DNA of 64,000 bases from Isoetes taiwanensis (taxonomy: Eukaryota > Streptophyta > Lycopodiopsida > Isoetales > Isoetaceae), in NCBI GenBank assembly GCA_021234155.1, contig JAJEKV010000032.1, positions 10,236,099 to 10,300,098 on the forward strand, written 5' to 3'. Shown here one piece after another: positions 11,501-21,390 of the stretch. Made by a program: the position numbers and the translations under genes. Below the pieces are notes generated by a model. It searched no databases. It was given only the letters and a program-made list of their open reading frames with translations, and was not told the DNA's origin. Every line of letters begins with the position of its first letter. The first letter of the stretch is position 1.

Positions 11501-12570
11501 ACAGGACGTGCATCGGTTTTGGTAGGAATGGTGAGTTCCCCCAAGTTTTTGTTGATCCCCCGAAGGTCTCTGTAGCTCCAGGCGAAAATGTGTTTGAACT
11601 TTTTGAACAGCGTGATGGCCCTTTTACGATAGGGTGTTGGGAGATTGGCAGAAAGGCGGACTGGCTGATTGTTGCCAACGTCCACAATCTCGACTTCAGG
11701 AGTCTGAATATGTGGGATAACTTCCGTGTCTTGAATGACATGAGCAGGAGGTTGAAACATGACAGGATGATTGGCGCTCTGCGTGGTGAAGAAGAGAGGT
11801 TGCTGATCGTCAGCAAGCAAAGGTTGCTTCATGACAGCATGTACATCAACTGTTTCTGAAGGAAGTTCTGCATCTGAAAAGTGATCAACACGTTGGATGC
11901 GATTGCAAGGAGCCAGGTAGGGGTCAAGCAAAGCCGCCACAGCCTGGTCCTGATCAAGAGTCATCTCTCCCAGGAGGCAGACTCGCAGGATGACAGAGGC
12001 ATATTCAGGGTAGGATGACAGAGGCAGACTCGCAGGAGGAGCCTGAACTTGATAAATATTCTGGACTTCCTCAGAATCGGTGTCGGAGAGAGAAGGTTCA
12101 GCATTGTCAACCGAAATGATCTTGCCAGTTTCCAAGTCCATAGTGGCATTTAGGTGACCATCTGTGATGACTAACTGATCTGTGGCCCAGTAATGGATAC
12201 TCTTGGCCTGACGGAGAAAAGGTCTGCCGACCAACATTTCATAATCACCTGGATCTTCTCCAGCTTTCCAAACACCAAATTCCAAGGGGAATCTGAGATC
12301 ACCAATGTTGATGTGAAGAAGAGGCGTGACGCCTTGAGGTCGCGTGATATGGCCATTAGCCAATTTGATGTCATATGGGGCACGATAGAGTTGTTTGATG
12401 CCCATTTGCTTGCGGAGTTTATCCGTGATAAGATTTACAGCACTACCCCTGTCAATTTGAACATGATTGACTTGTTGATTGCCCACCGTGGCATGTACCG
12501 TGGGTGTGGAGTAGCTACTGCCCCAACCAAAACTGTCGGGAGGGGTAACTGGTCCTTGAGAGCAGGACAT
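11497..12570 (-). pseudogene. E1 aspartic protease and linker to RT
   Basis: An aspartic protease domain of about 120 residues carries VQIDRGSAVNLI at the active-site position and MLVGRPFL as the second signature (ALLGRPF-type). Functional relatives have D-S/T/G-G; here Arg sits in the middle position, which would be expected to hurt catalysis. About 200 residues of acidic/Pro-rich linker follow, then a shift into RT at about 11500. Role in family: processes the gag-pol polyprotein. Confidence 0.8.
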
Positions 12571-14805
12571 AGTTTCAAAATTGTTGCCAGACTTAGAGGA
12601 ATTTTGATTTTGGCAAGCTCCTCTTGGAGTTCCAGAGGCACATGAGAAAAGGGATCAGCTAGATCCAAGGGAGCTGGAGTGCGTGGTAATGAAGCAGCAA
12701 CTTCTTTGAGAAGCTCCACCTCTGCAGCAATATTCGGATATGTCTGAGAGCGTGGAGGTTGAGATGTGGAAGGTGTATCCTGACGCTGTTGAGCTCTGGT
12801 GGTGGCATGGACATTAGCCAACGTGCGGCCTTTAGCAGCTTGCATGAGGTTCAGAATGCTTTGGCGGACTTTACGCATGACATGAGGCATGAGTCTTTCC
12901 AAGTCAGGTGCAAAGTGAACCTTTTTTTCCTTGTCATGAGGAATCGTGTCGACTGCAAAAGCAGATTGCGTGCCATGAGGAAGAATGGTGAAGGGGCGTG
13001 ACGCCCTGGTCTGGCGTGAAACCAAACCAACCCAATTTGACAGCTGTACTGGAGGATTAAGAGCCTGAAAAATTTCTTCCTGTGCTTGTTGATCCAGCTG
13101 AGGTTGATTGGCAGGAGCTGGTTGATACCGTGATTGCTGAGGCACGCGTGGTGGTTTCCGAAGAATTGGACGCCGGCCTTGTTTGCCATTGGCAATCCAC
13201 AGTTGATAAGCCGTAAGGCGTACTGAGGTGGTCTGATTTGTGCCTGGAAGTTGCACTTAACTTGAGGCAGTTGAGGATATGCCGTGGTGGTATGACCCCA
13301 TTCTTGACAGTGATAACACTGAGCTTTAGAAGGATCAAAAGGGGGGCGAGTGCTTGGTCCCCGTGGTTGCTGAGATTGTGGATAATGTTGACTCGGTTGA
13401 GCCTGCATTTGTTGCGGTTGATATGATGATTGTTGCTGAGGTGTGGTTTGAACTTGATAAACCATCTTGTTTCTGAAAGGTGTAGGATGAGTGCGAGTGC
13501 ACTCTTCCGTGGCATGATTGCACATGTTGCATCGTTTGCAATGAGGTGGGCCATTGGTGGAGTTGCACTCATTTGCCAAGTGGCCTTGATACTTACAAAT
13601 ATGGCACCAGATCTGACTGCGCTGCTGATTGGCGTGTTGAGGCTGAACAGCAGTCTGTGGAACCATGACCGATGGAATGAAGGGGAGCTCCTGAAGAGCC
13701 ACTCCACGAGAGGAAACATTGAGTGAGTGATTGACAAGGTCGATAGCCTGCTCCAAAGTCTTTGGGCGCAGGTATTCAGTCATGAGGCGGATAGCTGGAG
13801 GGAGGCCCTGGAGAAACCAGACCAGAATCTGGCTCTGCGTCGGGTACTCCTTAAGTTTGCTGAGCAGTATATGAAGACGATCCGCAAAATCCCGGGCGGA
13901 CTCCGTGGGCTCTTGTTGAAGGTCATTGAGTTGCTTGAGATGAAGTGGATCATCATCCGTGGTACCATAGTGAGAAAGAAAAGCAGTTTTCATTTCTGAC
14001 CAATCTTGTTTCCAGTGGCTTTTGTTGGACATGAGCCATTGATGAGGAGAGCCACGCAGCATGGTGGAAAAGATGTGGAATTTCAGTTGAGTTTGGGCAT
14101 GACCATTGAGGGCAGCCAGAGCCTCAAATTCTTCCATGTGGGCCTGAGCACTTTGGTCTAAGGGTTTGCCTTTCGTGTTGCCAAAGGTTGGATAAGTCAG
14201 CTTGAGGGTCTGAAAGGTAGAGGTTAAAGTGCTGGGTTGAACAGGTAATGTATAAGGATTATATTGAGGCGGAGTGGGGTTGGCATAGTGCCAGAAGGGC
14301 CATGACGAAGGGGTGCCTAAGGTGGAGGTACTGGAGGTGCCTGATCATTGGCTTTGAGGTCGGTAAGGTTGTAAACAGGAAGAGCGGTTGGAAATGTAGG
14401 GAATGGAAATTCCTGGGGAGGAGCAAAAGAGACATGTGGATATCCCTGTCCGCCCGGAGGAGATGGTGGTTGTGAAGGCAGAGGTGTATGGCCAGAAGAA
14501 AGATGGATATAGGCATTCTCGGGGGTCTGAAAGTACTCTTGAGAAGGTTGAGCCTGATATTGCTCCTGATAGTGATGAGGTGACTGAGGCTGGGAACAAT
14601 GTTTGCACGTCTGAGGTGGGGAACTTGGACGAGACAGGACACGAGGAGTAGGTGGCGCCGACTGAGCCCTAGACCGAATGTGGCCTCCCTCAATGTCATA
14701 AGCAGATCCATACATGTCGCGAACAACTTCCCGTCGATGGTGGCGCTCCAATCGAGACGTCGTCTGGGTAAGAAGTTCTTCTGGAGTGAAGGTTCGTGCA
14801 GACAT
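12435..14805 (-). pseudogene. E1 gag with three zinc knuckles
   Basis: Starts at ATG 14805, about 25 bp after the PBS (MSARTFTPEELL). A Pro/Ser/Gln-rich N-terminus is followed by a frame change at about 14320, the capsid-like core (14140-13740; FSTMLRGSPHQWL, ARDFADRLHILL), and three CX2CX4HX4C-type knuckles: CHICKYQGHLANEC, CKRCNMCNHATEEC and CYHCQEWGHTTTAY. In the last one the final Cys is Tyr. A second frame change at about 13200 leads into a basic/Pro-rich spacer that abuts protease. Role in family: coats element RNA and assembles particles. Two frameshifts make it a pseudogene as read here. Confidence 0.8.
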
Positions 14806-14830
14806 TGCAACAGAATAAAAGAAAATCGAA

Positions 14831-14851
14831 TCAGACCCGGCAGTGGCGACA
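14831..14851 (-). promoter_or_regulatory. E1 primer-binding site
   Basis: Minus strand TGTCGCCACTGCCGGGTCTGA begins 1 nt after the 5' LTR. It resembles the TGGCGCC..TTGCCGGGGA class used by Athila/Tat elements, with mismatches. I do not assign the primer tRNA. Confidence 0.65.
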
Positions 14852-14852
14852 G

Positions 14853-15441
14853 TGTTTGGGATCTGGGTTCGGGGACTCCTGCAAGACAGCCCTCTGTGAG
14901 GACCCGTGGATCAAACAGGAGGATCCGGTAGCTGTGTCACGCGGGATTTGCAAAAGAACAATGAGAGAACAATGAGAAAACAGAAAACACAATGAGAGAA
15001 CAATGGTCAAGCAATGAACTCCTTGATATCATAAGAATACATGAGCTCTCCAAAATGAGAGAATACAGAAAAATGAGATAAGACTCAAAACTTATCTCCA
15101 AATTCATGTGCTAGCTCTACTCATATATATAGTACAATGGCCTTTGGCCCAATATAGACACTCTGACTAATCTCGGTGCCGACTCCTGAAAGGAGGCCTG
15201 ATTTGCAGGAATGCTGGCGGTGCCTCTTGAAGTGCCTGAAATCACGCTGACGCGGGCGGTGACGGGCCGTCACTTGTCTGAGCGCCTCCTCTTGACGCCA
15301 GGCGTGGTCTTTGTCTGCGTGGTCTGCTTGGTCTTCTGTTGGGCATTTGACGACTGACCCGTGCCTGGCTGTGGATCCTTGGCCTTGACTTGGTCCGTCG
15401 TATGCATGAATAGTCCTGTACCAGGAGGTACAAGACTAACG
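14853..15441 (-). repeat. E1 5' LTR
   Basis: 589 bp, TGTTTGGG...GACTAACG on the plus strand, homologous throughout to the E2 LTR (56916-57515), which ends in TAACA; the terminal A is G here. Holds a TATA box (TATATATA, about 15122-15131) reading toward gag and a conserved block CCTCTGTGAGGACCCGTGGAT. No partner 3' LTR in the window. Confidence 0.85.
15121..15133 (-). promoter_or_regulatory. TATA box of E1 LTR
   Basis: ACTATATATATGA on the minus strand, preserved at the equivalent place in the E2 LTR (about 57173-57183), oriented to transcribe gag-pol. Confidence 0.6.
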
Positions 15442-16073
15442 CCCCCAGCGTCGCCTTCGAGCTCATCTGACTGCCCGGCTTCCTCCTCTTCGACTTCCTC
15501 CTCGTCCACTTCCTCGTGCCGCTCCTCCTCCTCCTCGCGTGGGCGAGGTTCTTCAATATGGACCGACCCCCTTGGACGAACCCTCCGCGACCGCTTCCTC
15601 CACCTCCTTTCTTCTTCCTCCCGCTCCCTCTTCTTCCGAGCGGCCTTCTCTTCCGGCCACTCCCTCACCTTCTCCTTCCCCTTCTTCTTGCTTGAAGAAG
15701 GGGCCGACTGCTGCTGGGGTTGGATCTGCTGCTGTTGCTGCTGCTGTTGCTGCTGCTGCTCCTGCTGCTGGTGCTGCTGTTACTGCTGGTGCTGCTCGTC
15801 TCCCTGCTGCTCCTCCTGGTGCTCCTCCTCCTGGTCGGACAGGGGACCGAGGTGACGGGTCTCGTCGGTTCGTTGTGTCTCGACGGACGAAGAGCTGCTC
15901 TGGGCCTCCTCCTGCGACGCATGGAAAGTTTCGTCTGTTGAGCTGGACGATTCTTCGTTCTGCCCTGGTCGGAGGTGCTCGGGGATCTGCTTCCCATGGC
16001 CTCCAGCTGCTGCTGCCATCGAAGGGGTCCGCCTTGGGCTATACTTTCTCATGGTGCATTTGGTCCTTGCCAT
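15270..16073 (-). pseudogene. First ORF of element E3, with histone-H3-like N-terminus; one stop codon
   Basis: One frame of about 268 codons from ATG 16073, interrupted only by TAA at 15782-15780 inside a CAG/CAA (poly-Gln) tract. The start MARTKCTMRK matches histone H3 residues 1-9 (ARTKQTARK) at 7 of 9 positions, keeping R2, T3, K4, T6, R8 and K9. Then follow Ser/Glu-rich, poly-Gln (15720-15800), a Lys/Arg cluster (KKKGKEK; RKKRERE) and a long acidic run. The last about 57 codons (15441-15270) lie in the E1 LTR, so the natural C-terminus is lost. It sits 568 bp after the PBS of E3, the place of a gag. No zinc knuckle or capsid core remains. It could instead be a host gene hit by E1. Confidence 0.5.
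15722..15800. repeat. CAG/CAA (CTG/TTG) microsatellite in the E3 ORF
   Basis: Imperfect CTG/TTG triplets on the plus strand encode poly-Gln with interspersed His/Glu on the minus strand. Triplet slippage here is a likely source of length change; leucine- or cysteine-rich readings of the other frames are artefacts. Confidence 0.85.
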
Positions 16074-16628
16074 GTCTTACGGTTAAAGAAATTGATTACG
16101 TTAAGCTGACCAAGAGAGAGAAGGATTTAGGTAAGGTTAGAGGGGAAATGAGGTGGCAAGAAGATATTTAAAAGGGAAGATGCTCTAGGGAATATTCTCC
16201 TACCATTAATAGGCCTAATAATTAGCCCCCCTTTATTTAATTACTCTAATATACTTAATTATTAATATATACTTAATACTATATTATACTATAATTTCGA
16301 ATTTTTCCTAATGGTTTGAAGTGTTAATTATGAATTTGCGCCATTTTTCACCCAGATCTCGGATTGGCATGATTCTTCGACCCATTTTAGGTGAAATCTG
16401 ATGCTAAATCATAATTTGCACTCCAATTTTACTAAAATGTAAAATTGACTCATTCTTTTTCCTCATCTAACAACTTAGCCTATTCTTACGGACCTACTAC
16501 CTAGGAGAAAAATTTTTCCCCTGTTTTCGAGGTTCCATGGTGGAAATTTTCATTTCACACCCTATTAGGCCTGTTAGACTACTTTTAGGGACATGGTCAG
16601 TGCTAGTTTCTGGTCAACCAAGAACATT
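16074..16628 (-). other. E3 leader between PBS and first ORF
   Basis: AT-rich, no protein recognised. The last 100 bp before the ATG are pyrimidine-rich on the minus strand (CCTTCTCTCTC), as in plant 5' leaders, and TTTTAAATATC (about 16165-16175) is a weak TATA-like sequence. Confidence 0.4.
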
Positions 16629-16640
16629 GCCCTGATACCA
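16629..16640 (-). promoter_or_regulatory. E3 primer-binding site (initiator-Met type)
   Basis: Minus strand TGGTATCAGGGC, one base after the LTR end; it differs from the common TGGTATCAGAGC by one base. This fixes the orientation of E3 as minus and the adjacent repeat as its 5' LTR. Confidence 0.75.
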
Positions 16641-16641
16641 T

Positions 16642-18243
16642 TGTGACGCTCCCCCATCCGGTCCTTCAACCGCATGGGCCCTCCGTCTTATCCCGCACTC
16701 TGGGATGACCATAGTGCGGGAAGGGGACACGAAGGTGTCTTGCGCGCCCTTCCCCTACGGGCTCCTATCATAGCGGAAGCATAAACAACGTCAGAACTAG
16801 CAATACACCACATCAGACTACCTCGAAGGGTAGCTCATCCACATATCCGTAACTACAAAGAAGATAAACATATGCCACAAAACATGAGAGCTCCTACCCA
16901 TGGCTCCGACTCATAAGGAGGATGACTGACTGGCTAGGCCTCAAGATAGAGCAGACCGAGTCATAACAATGGCGGGGCTGGCTATAGACAATGGCTAGGG
17001 TTGACCACTCCATCCGCCACTCCTGTGCATACTTTGCAGAATGAGCTAGATCGGGCTCTGACATGACTCTAGCCTTCCGGATACGCAATCCCATGGTATC
17101 ACCCACCGGGACTACTCCAGGTTGCATCTCCCCGGTCCATCGAGGCAGGAAGGGTTGCATCTCCCCTCCCCGGGGTCTAGAGGTTCCACGAGCAGCTAGA
17201 GAATCGTGGCGACACACGATTCGTACCCGACTTAACCCCCTAAAACAGGAGCCAAGCCGACACTTGCAACTCCTGAGAGGCAGGGCGACACCATCGCCCC
17301 AGGAGGTGTCGGACCCATGCCCGGCCCACACAAAGTGACCGATCATAGGCCTAGCCCGCTATGGGATCCCCAGTAGCCACGCTCAGCAGGGATCCTCCCT
17401 CCGTATTGCCTCTAGCCCCGTTGTGTAGTGCTGAGTCACATCATAGCCCCTATAGCCCGGTGGGCTCCTATGCACAGGCCGCATATAATAGGAACTAAGG
17501 GATCTAACTAGGAGCATACTACGTAATGGCTACTAGGTCTCTACCCCCCTTCCCAATACAAGAGGAGCAAATATGATCAACCAACATCACATAGCATCCT
17601 ATCATGATAATCATCATAAGAACATCTTAACCTAATCATACATATCTAACTTACAGTTAGGGTTCCTTGATTAGGGTTCAAGATGTTCAACGAGGGTTCT
17701 AGGATGGCTCTACTCTAGATACGAAATACTAACCCATCTGGAGTGCTAACTTCTAGATGAACTACTAAGAGCACTACTCTATATACCTGCTCCAGAAGCA
17801 CTCCCTCCCAATCCTGGCGTCTCCATGGTCCTCGAAGTGGTCGAAGCTGCACTTGCTCCAAGATCGAATCCACACTCCGGGGGCTGCTGCACTAGGCTAT
17901 GCCACAGCAAACAGTGCTCGAAACGGAGTTTCGAGTGCGTAGATGAGTCTCAGGGTGCTAGGGTCAGGAAAGAGATCTAGGGTTAGGGTTTAGGCTAATA
18001 TAAGTTAGGGTCCACATGGGATGCCACGTGGCACCAATGGGGTAGGGCCGTGTGGCGGTTTGCCCAATAGGATAAGGCCATGTGGAAGTGGGCCTTATCC
18101 TAAGGTTATCTAAGTTAAGCATTTAACTTAGATGTGCACCCATTGCCACTTCCTAAGGTATACAAGGCTACAAGGGTAGACTTGTATAGTGACGGATCCA
18201 GAAATATACGTATTTATAGCATATATTTCCCTGGAACGTCACA
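16642..18243 (-). repeat. E3 5' LTR, about 1.6 kb
   Basis: Bounded by TGTGACGCTCC (plus strand, 16642) and GGAACGTCACA (ending 18243), an inverted TG..CA pair, with a PBS just inside. Long TGTGACG-type LTRs are typical of Del/Tekay-like gypsy elements. Related fragments recur at 31830-33030, 33030-33790, 37036-37413 and 39605-40187. No target duplication seen. An interstitial AGGGTTAGGGTTT (about 17978-17990) is part of the LTR. Confidence 0.8.
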
Positions 18244-19312
18244 CAGCTCCTCTGCCTTGAATCTAGGACAACCTACAGCGATTCGTAAAAATTAGGTAGG
18301 GCATTTTCTGCCCCATTCGCCAATCCTTGTGTGCCACGTGGCACACATTCTTTCCAAGAATCAGTGATTCTTGAAGCTTATTTTTCAGGAATCAAATTGG
18401 AGCCAGAATAAGCGAGTTTGGTGAGTTCTTTTCATTCTGCTAGGAATATTAAGCCAGATTATTCTAAGGTCCATAGCCAGACATCTGAAGCTAGCAGCAG
18501 AGTATACATGCATAAAACATTCAGACAAATTATCACAGAAGTTTGAATCGAGTCTGCTTCTAACTCAACCTAAATCAGGGGATGGGCTAGATAATGTGCC
18601 ATGCATGGCCTTTGATAGGGACTACGACACAGCATTTAGCTTTTGACCAGTTAGAATCAATTCAGCCCCTGTTTAAAGAAGCAAAGCCGTGTTGAGCTAA
18701 TAAAAATCTTTTAACCTTTATGCCCCTGTTCAGGAAATGGACACAAACAGAACGGATTAGAGAGATGCAAGAAACGCTGCGAAATGAAAAAAGAATTATG
18801 ATTGAAAAAATACAAGAAACAAAACAAAAGCTACAGCCATGAGCAAGGAAGAAAAATAAAGTTTCATTTTTCTCTTACAAAGGTGTTGGTTATGGCCATC
18901 AGAGCCTCTCTGTTTCTGCATTTCCGAATGCCACCTCCGCCACAAGCTTCTCCATTGCCCTGTTTCTATCCCTTGCTATTTATTGCCCTGTTTCTATCCC
19001 TGAAAGCTTTGAACCAGCCTTCAAGCAACGAATCTGCCCTTCAAGCTATTTGCCTTGCTTATGAAAGGGCTATCAATGTGACCTATGACTCTTAAGCTGT
19101 CGGATCTTATGAGGAAATACACAAGGAAGTAAAGATCCTCCAAAAGCTTCGAAAATCTCTGGCGCTGGACTTCAAAATGGCATCAAGGGAAAGAGAAGGC
19201 CAAGTCGGTTCAGAAAATGTAAAGAAAGATCGGATCCATGATGCCTAGCCCCTTAGCATCAAGACGATGCCATAGCTGGAGCTCGACTAGAACAAAAAAT
19301 GTGAACAGTGAA

Positions 19313-19663
19313 AATGCCACGTCAGCCGAAAATGCCTCACATCAAATTTCACGTTACACCAATGTCCTGGTGTCACAAATTTCGGCCAGAAAATTGGCCT
19401 CCGCGCATCCGCGCATCAGCCAATTTTCTAGGCTGGAATTTGCTCCACCTAGACATTCATGTATACGTAATTTGGCGGATGGGGCAGAAAATGCCCTACC
19501 TAAATTTTTTCGTATACAAAAATGTCCGTGTGGAGGGTTTCTGGCCTAGAAAATTGGCCAACGCGCGGATGCGCGAAGGCCAATTTTCTGGCCGGAATAC
19601 CCGACACACGAACATTGGTGTAACGTAAAAATAGGCATGTCCCATTTTCTGCTGACCTGTCAT
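19313..19663. repeat. Foldback element with nested palindromes
   Basis: Two arms of about 175 bp fold on a centre near 19488. The left arm includes CACGTTACACCAATGTC and GGCCAGAAAATTGGCC..CGCGCATCCGCG; the right arm includes the complement (GGCCAATTTTCTGGCC, GAACATTGGTGTAACGT). Each arm also has its own hairpin: 19384-19436 and 19541-19591. A tail repeat TCCCATTTTCTGCTGACCTG is present twice (19648-19695). Non-coding. Confidence 0.7.
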
Positions 19664-19726
19664 ATAGGCGTGTCCCATTTTCTGCTGACCTGTCATTTTT
19701 TCTTTCTTTCTTTCTGTTTGCGCCGA

Positions 19727-20345
19727 GCTCTAGCTATGGCGTCGTTTGGGCGCCAAGCAGCTTGGTTGAGGTGATGGCGGCATATTTAAACTCTTCTTGA
19801 GCGCCTCGGCTGTAGCATCATTTTGATCTAGTTTTTAGGTGGACTATTCTGGAGGTTTTCTTGCTTTCTAGAAGTTTCTTGGAGGTTCTTGGAGGTTTCT
19901 TGCTTTCTGGAGGTTTTTTGGAGGGCTTACCTAAATCCAACAAATAGAGGTCTGACTATGGCGGATTATGGCATCGTCTAGGCACCAAGCGGCTTGGTTA
20001 CGGCCCAGGGGATGCACTTATAGATAAAGGGGGTATGGCATCTGCGTTCGGAGGGTAGCAAAAAACCCCCTTGTATACACATTTTTAAAAGGCAATTTGA
20101 CCCCTATGTGTATAGATATTGCTCCAGATCAGTGCCAAAAAACACCCCTAACCCCTAAGTATACGTATGCAAATAGTCCAAAAAACACCCCTCCGTTGAA
20201 CTCTCATGGGTTATACGCTAATGAAAGGTGAATCTCCTGGGGGTTACGGCGATGGCGGCATTCTTGAGCTCTTCTGGAGCGCCTTGGCAGTGGCATCACT
20301 TTGATGTAGTTTTTAGTGGAGCATCACTGTGGGTCTTTAAGCGGT
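19727..20345. repeat. Two-copy direct repeat, second copy split by an insertion
   Basis: About 130 bp (ATGGCG.. GGCGCCAAGCAGCTTGGTTGAGGTG.. GAGCGCC..) at 19727-19860 recurs at 19960-20345. The second copy is interrupted at GGTTACGG by 20005-20241. Confidence 0.6.
20005..20241. mobile_element. Small non-autonomous Mutator-like element, copy A
   Basis: Flanked by direct repeats GGTTACGGC (19996-20004 and 20242-20250). Termini are inverted: CCAGGGGATGCACTTAT against, from the right, CCCAGGAGATTCACC. The same family occurs at 51730-52783. The 8-9 bp duplication and the terminal form suggest a Mutator-type (or hAT-type if 8 bp) element. Internal CCCCTAA/ACCCCTCC runs; no coding. Confidence 0.65.
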
Positions 20346-20417
20346 GGTTCTTGGAGGTTTTTGTTTGCTTTTCTCCTATACAGAGTCATGCTTTTTTGTA
20401 GCAGAGTCGATTCTGTA

Positions 20418-20499
20418 GAGTCGATTCTGTGAAGCTTGGACAGGATGTCATGCAGATGGAGTCGATTCTGTGAAGCTTGGACGGGATGTCATGCAGATG
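20418..20499. repeat. 41-bp tandem duplication
   Basis: GAGTCGATTCTGTGAAGCTT...GTCATGCAGATG occurs at 20418-20458 and 20459-20499, nearly identical, with a partial third start at 20404. Confidence 0.8.
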
Positions 20500-21390
20500 G
20501 TTTCTTTAAGCTTGGACAAGATATCGAAGAAGTTTTTGTACTCATCCGGAATTTGAAAGCATCCCCAAAGTCTGTATTCCTTTTCAGCTATCATATCACA
20601 AAATTTTATGATCTGTGTGAAACCCTCTAAATAAGTTCGATGAATATTTATGTAATATTCTTGATTTCTGTCTGATCAACTGCAAAAATACATACGTTTG
20701 AGAATGAATGATTCCGGGAAACTTGAGTTCAGAATTGAGTGATTCTTGAAAAGAATCCCTGCCACGTGGCAGACAGCCATAACTGGATAGGGCAGAAAAT
20801 GGAACACCCTATTTTTTCGTGGGCCAAACATAGACGGATGATTAATCTTGCTCTCTTAAGAAGCCGTCTATAAAAGCTAGCTAATCTTGACACATAAATT
20901 TATCCATGTTTCCCATGCTAACAAATCCTTTTCACAATTTTTATACTCAAGAGTCTATATAGCTGTCAAAATACCTTCCTTTAGTGGCATATCTTCCCTG
21001 AGTCGCTCATCAGTATACAAGCATAGGTACACCTAATGATTACCGTAGGAAGAGTTCCAATTATAACAAGATTTAGGCGCGTTAAAATAAAGGTTTCTAT
21101 GAATGCTCTAGCATTCATTGTTCCTTTTATTTGTACGTAATGTAATGTATTTCTCTCGCCGTTTAAGACCCTTAGATCCATAGGCGGCTGTTTTCACAAT
21201 AAAATATGTATAGACCTCTTGATAGTAACCAATTCATACCATCAGCAGGCCTTAAATCATTTTTGTGCAAATGATCATTTCCTTCTACATGGAACATTAC
21301 CTTCAACTTGAAAAATGGAAGGCAAATAATTATAACTTTCCTACATGCCTCCGGCTTCTCTTGCTTAAAGCAGTGTTCGGGCTTGTCTTG

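Larger units (their letters stand above)
4981..15441 (-). mobile_element. E1: Ty3/gypsy LTR retrotransposon, Athila/Tat-like, 3' LTR missing
   Basis: Read on the minus strand: 5' LTR (15441-14853), PBS, gag, protease, RT-RNaseH-integrase, a divergent opposite-strand gene, then a long sense ORF3. Similarity to the related element E2 begins at about 4981, whereas E2 continues on into its LTR; E1 is therefore cut off just before its own 3' LTR. The order PR-RT-RH-IN is Ty3/gypsy. The TGGCGCC-like PBS, the MDDFS-class RT motif and an extra ORF after integrase fit the Athila/Tat group. Several frameshifts and stops make it non-autonomous. Confidence 0.9.
18285..20825. mobile_element. Inverted-repeat-bounded composite region
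   Basis: Left arm about 18285-18400 (GGGCATTTTCTGCCC, TGCCACGTGGCA, AAGAATCA.TGATTCTTG) is matched in reverse order and complement by about 20700-20825 (TGATTCTTGAAAAGAATC, TGCCACGTGGCA, GGGCAGAAAATGG). The arms are diverged. Inside are a foldback (19313-19663), a short direct duplication and a small Mutator-like insertion. Probably an old non-autonomous DNA element; no transposase seen. Open frames at 18802-19095 have no recognisable content. Confidence 0.5.

Noticed and set aside
15442-15447. Target duplication or PPT next to the E1 LTR
   Set aside because: CCCCC at this edge resembles a PPT remnant or flank, but E1's other end is lost, so neither can be shown.
15361-15941. Leucine- or cysteine-rich plus-strand ORFs
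   Set aside because: They are other-frame readings of the CAG/CTG repeat and of the acidic minus-strand ORF.
18802-19095. 97-codon ORF with hydrophobic stretch
   Set aside because: No domain, low complexity, and inside a composite repeat region.
19238-19696. ORFs of about 100 codons on both strands
   Set aside because: They arise from the foldback palindromes, whose two arms give mirror frames.
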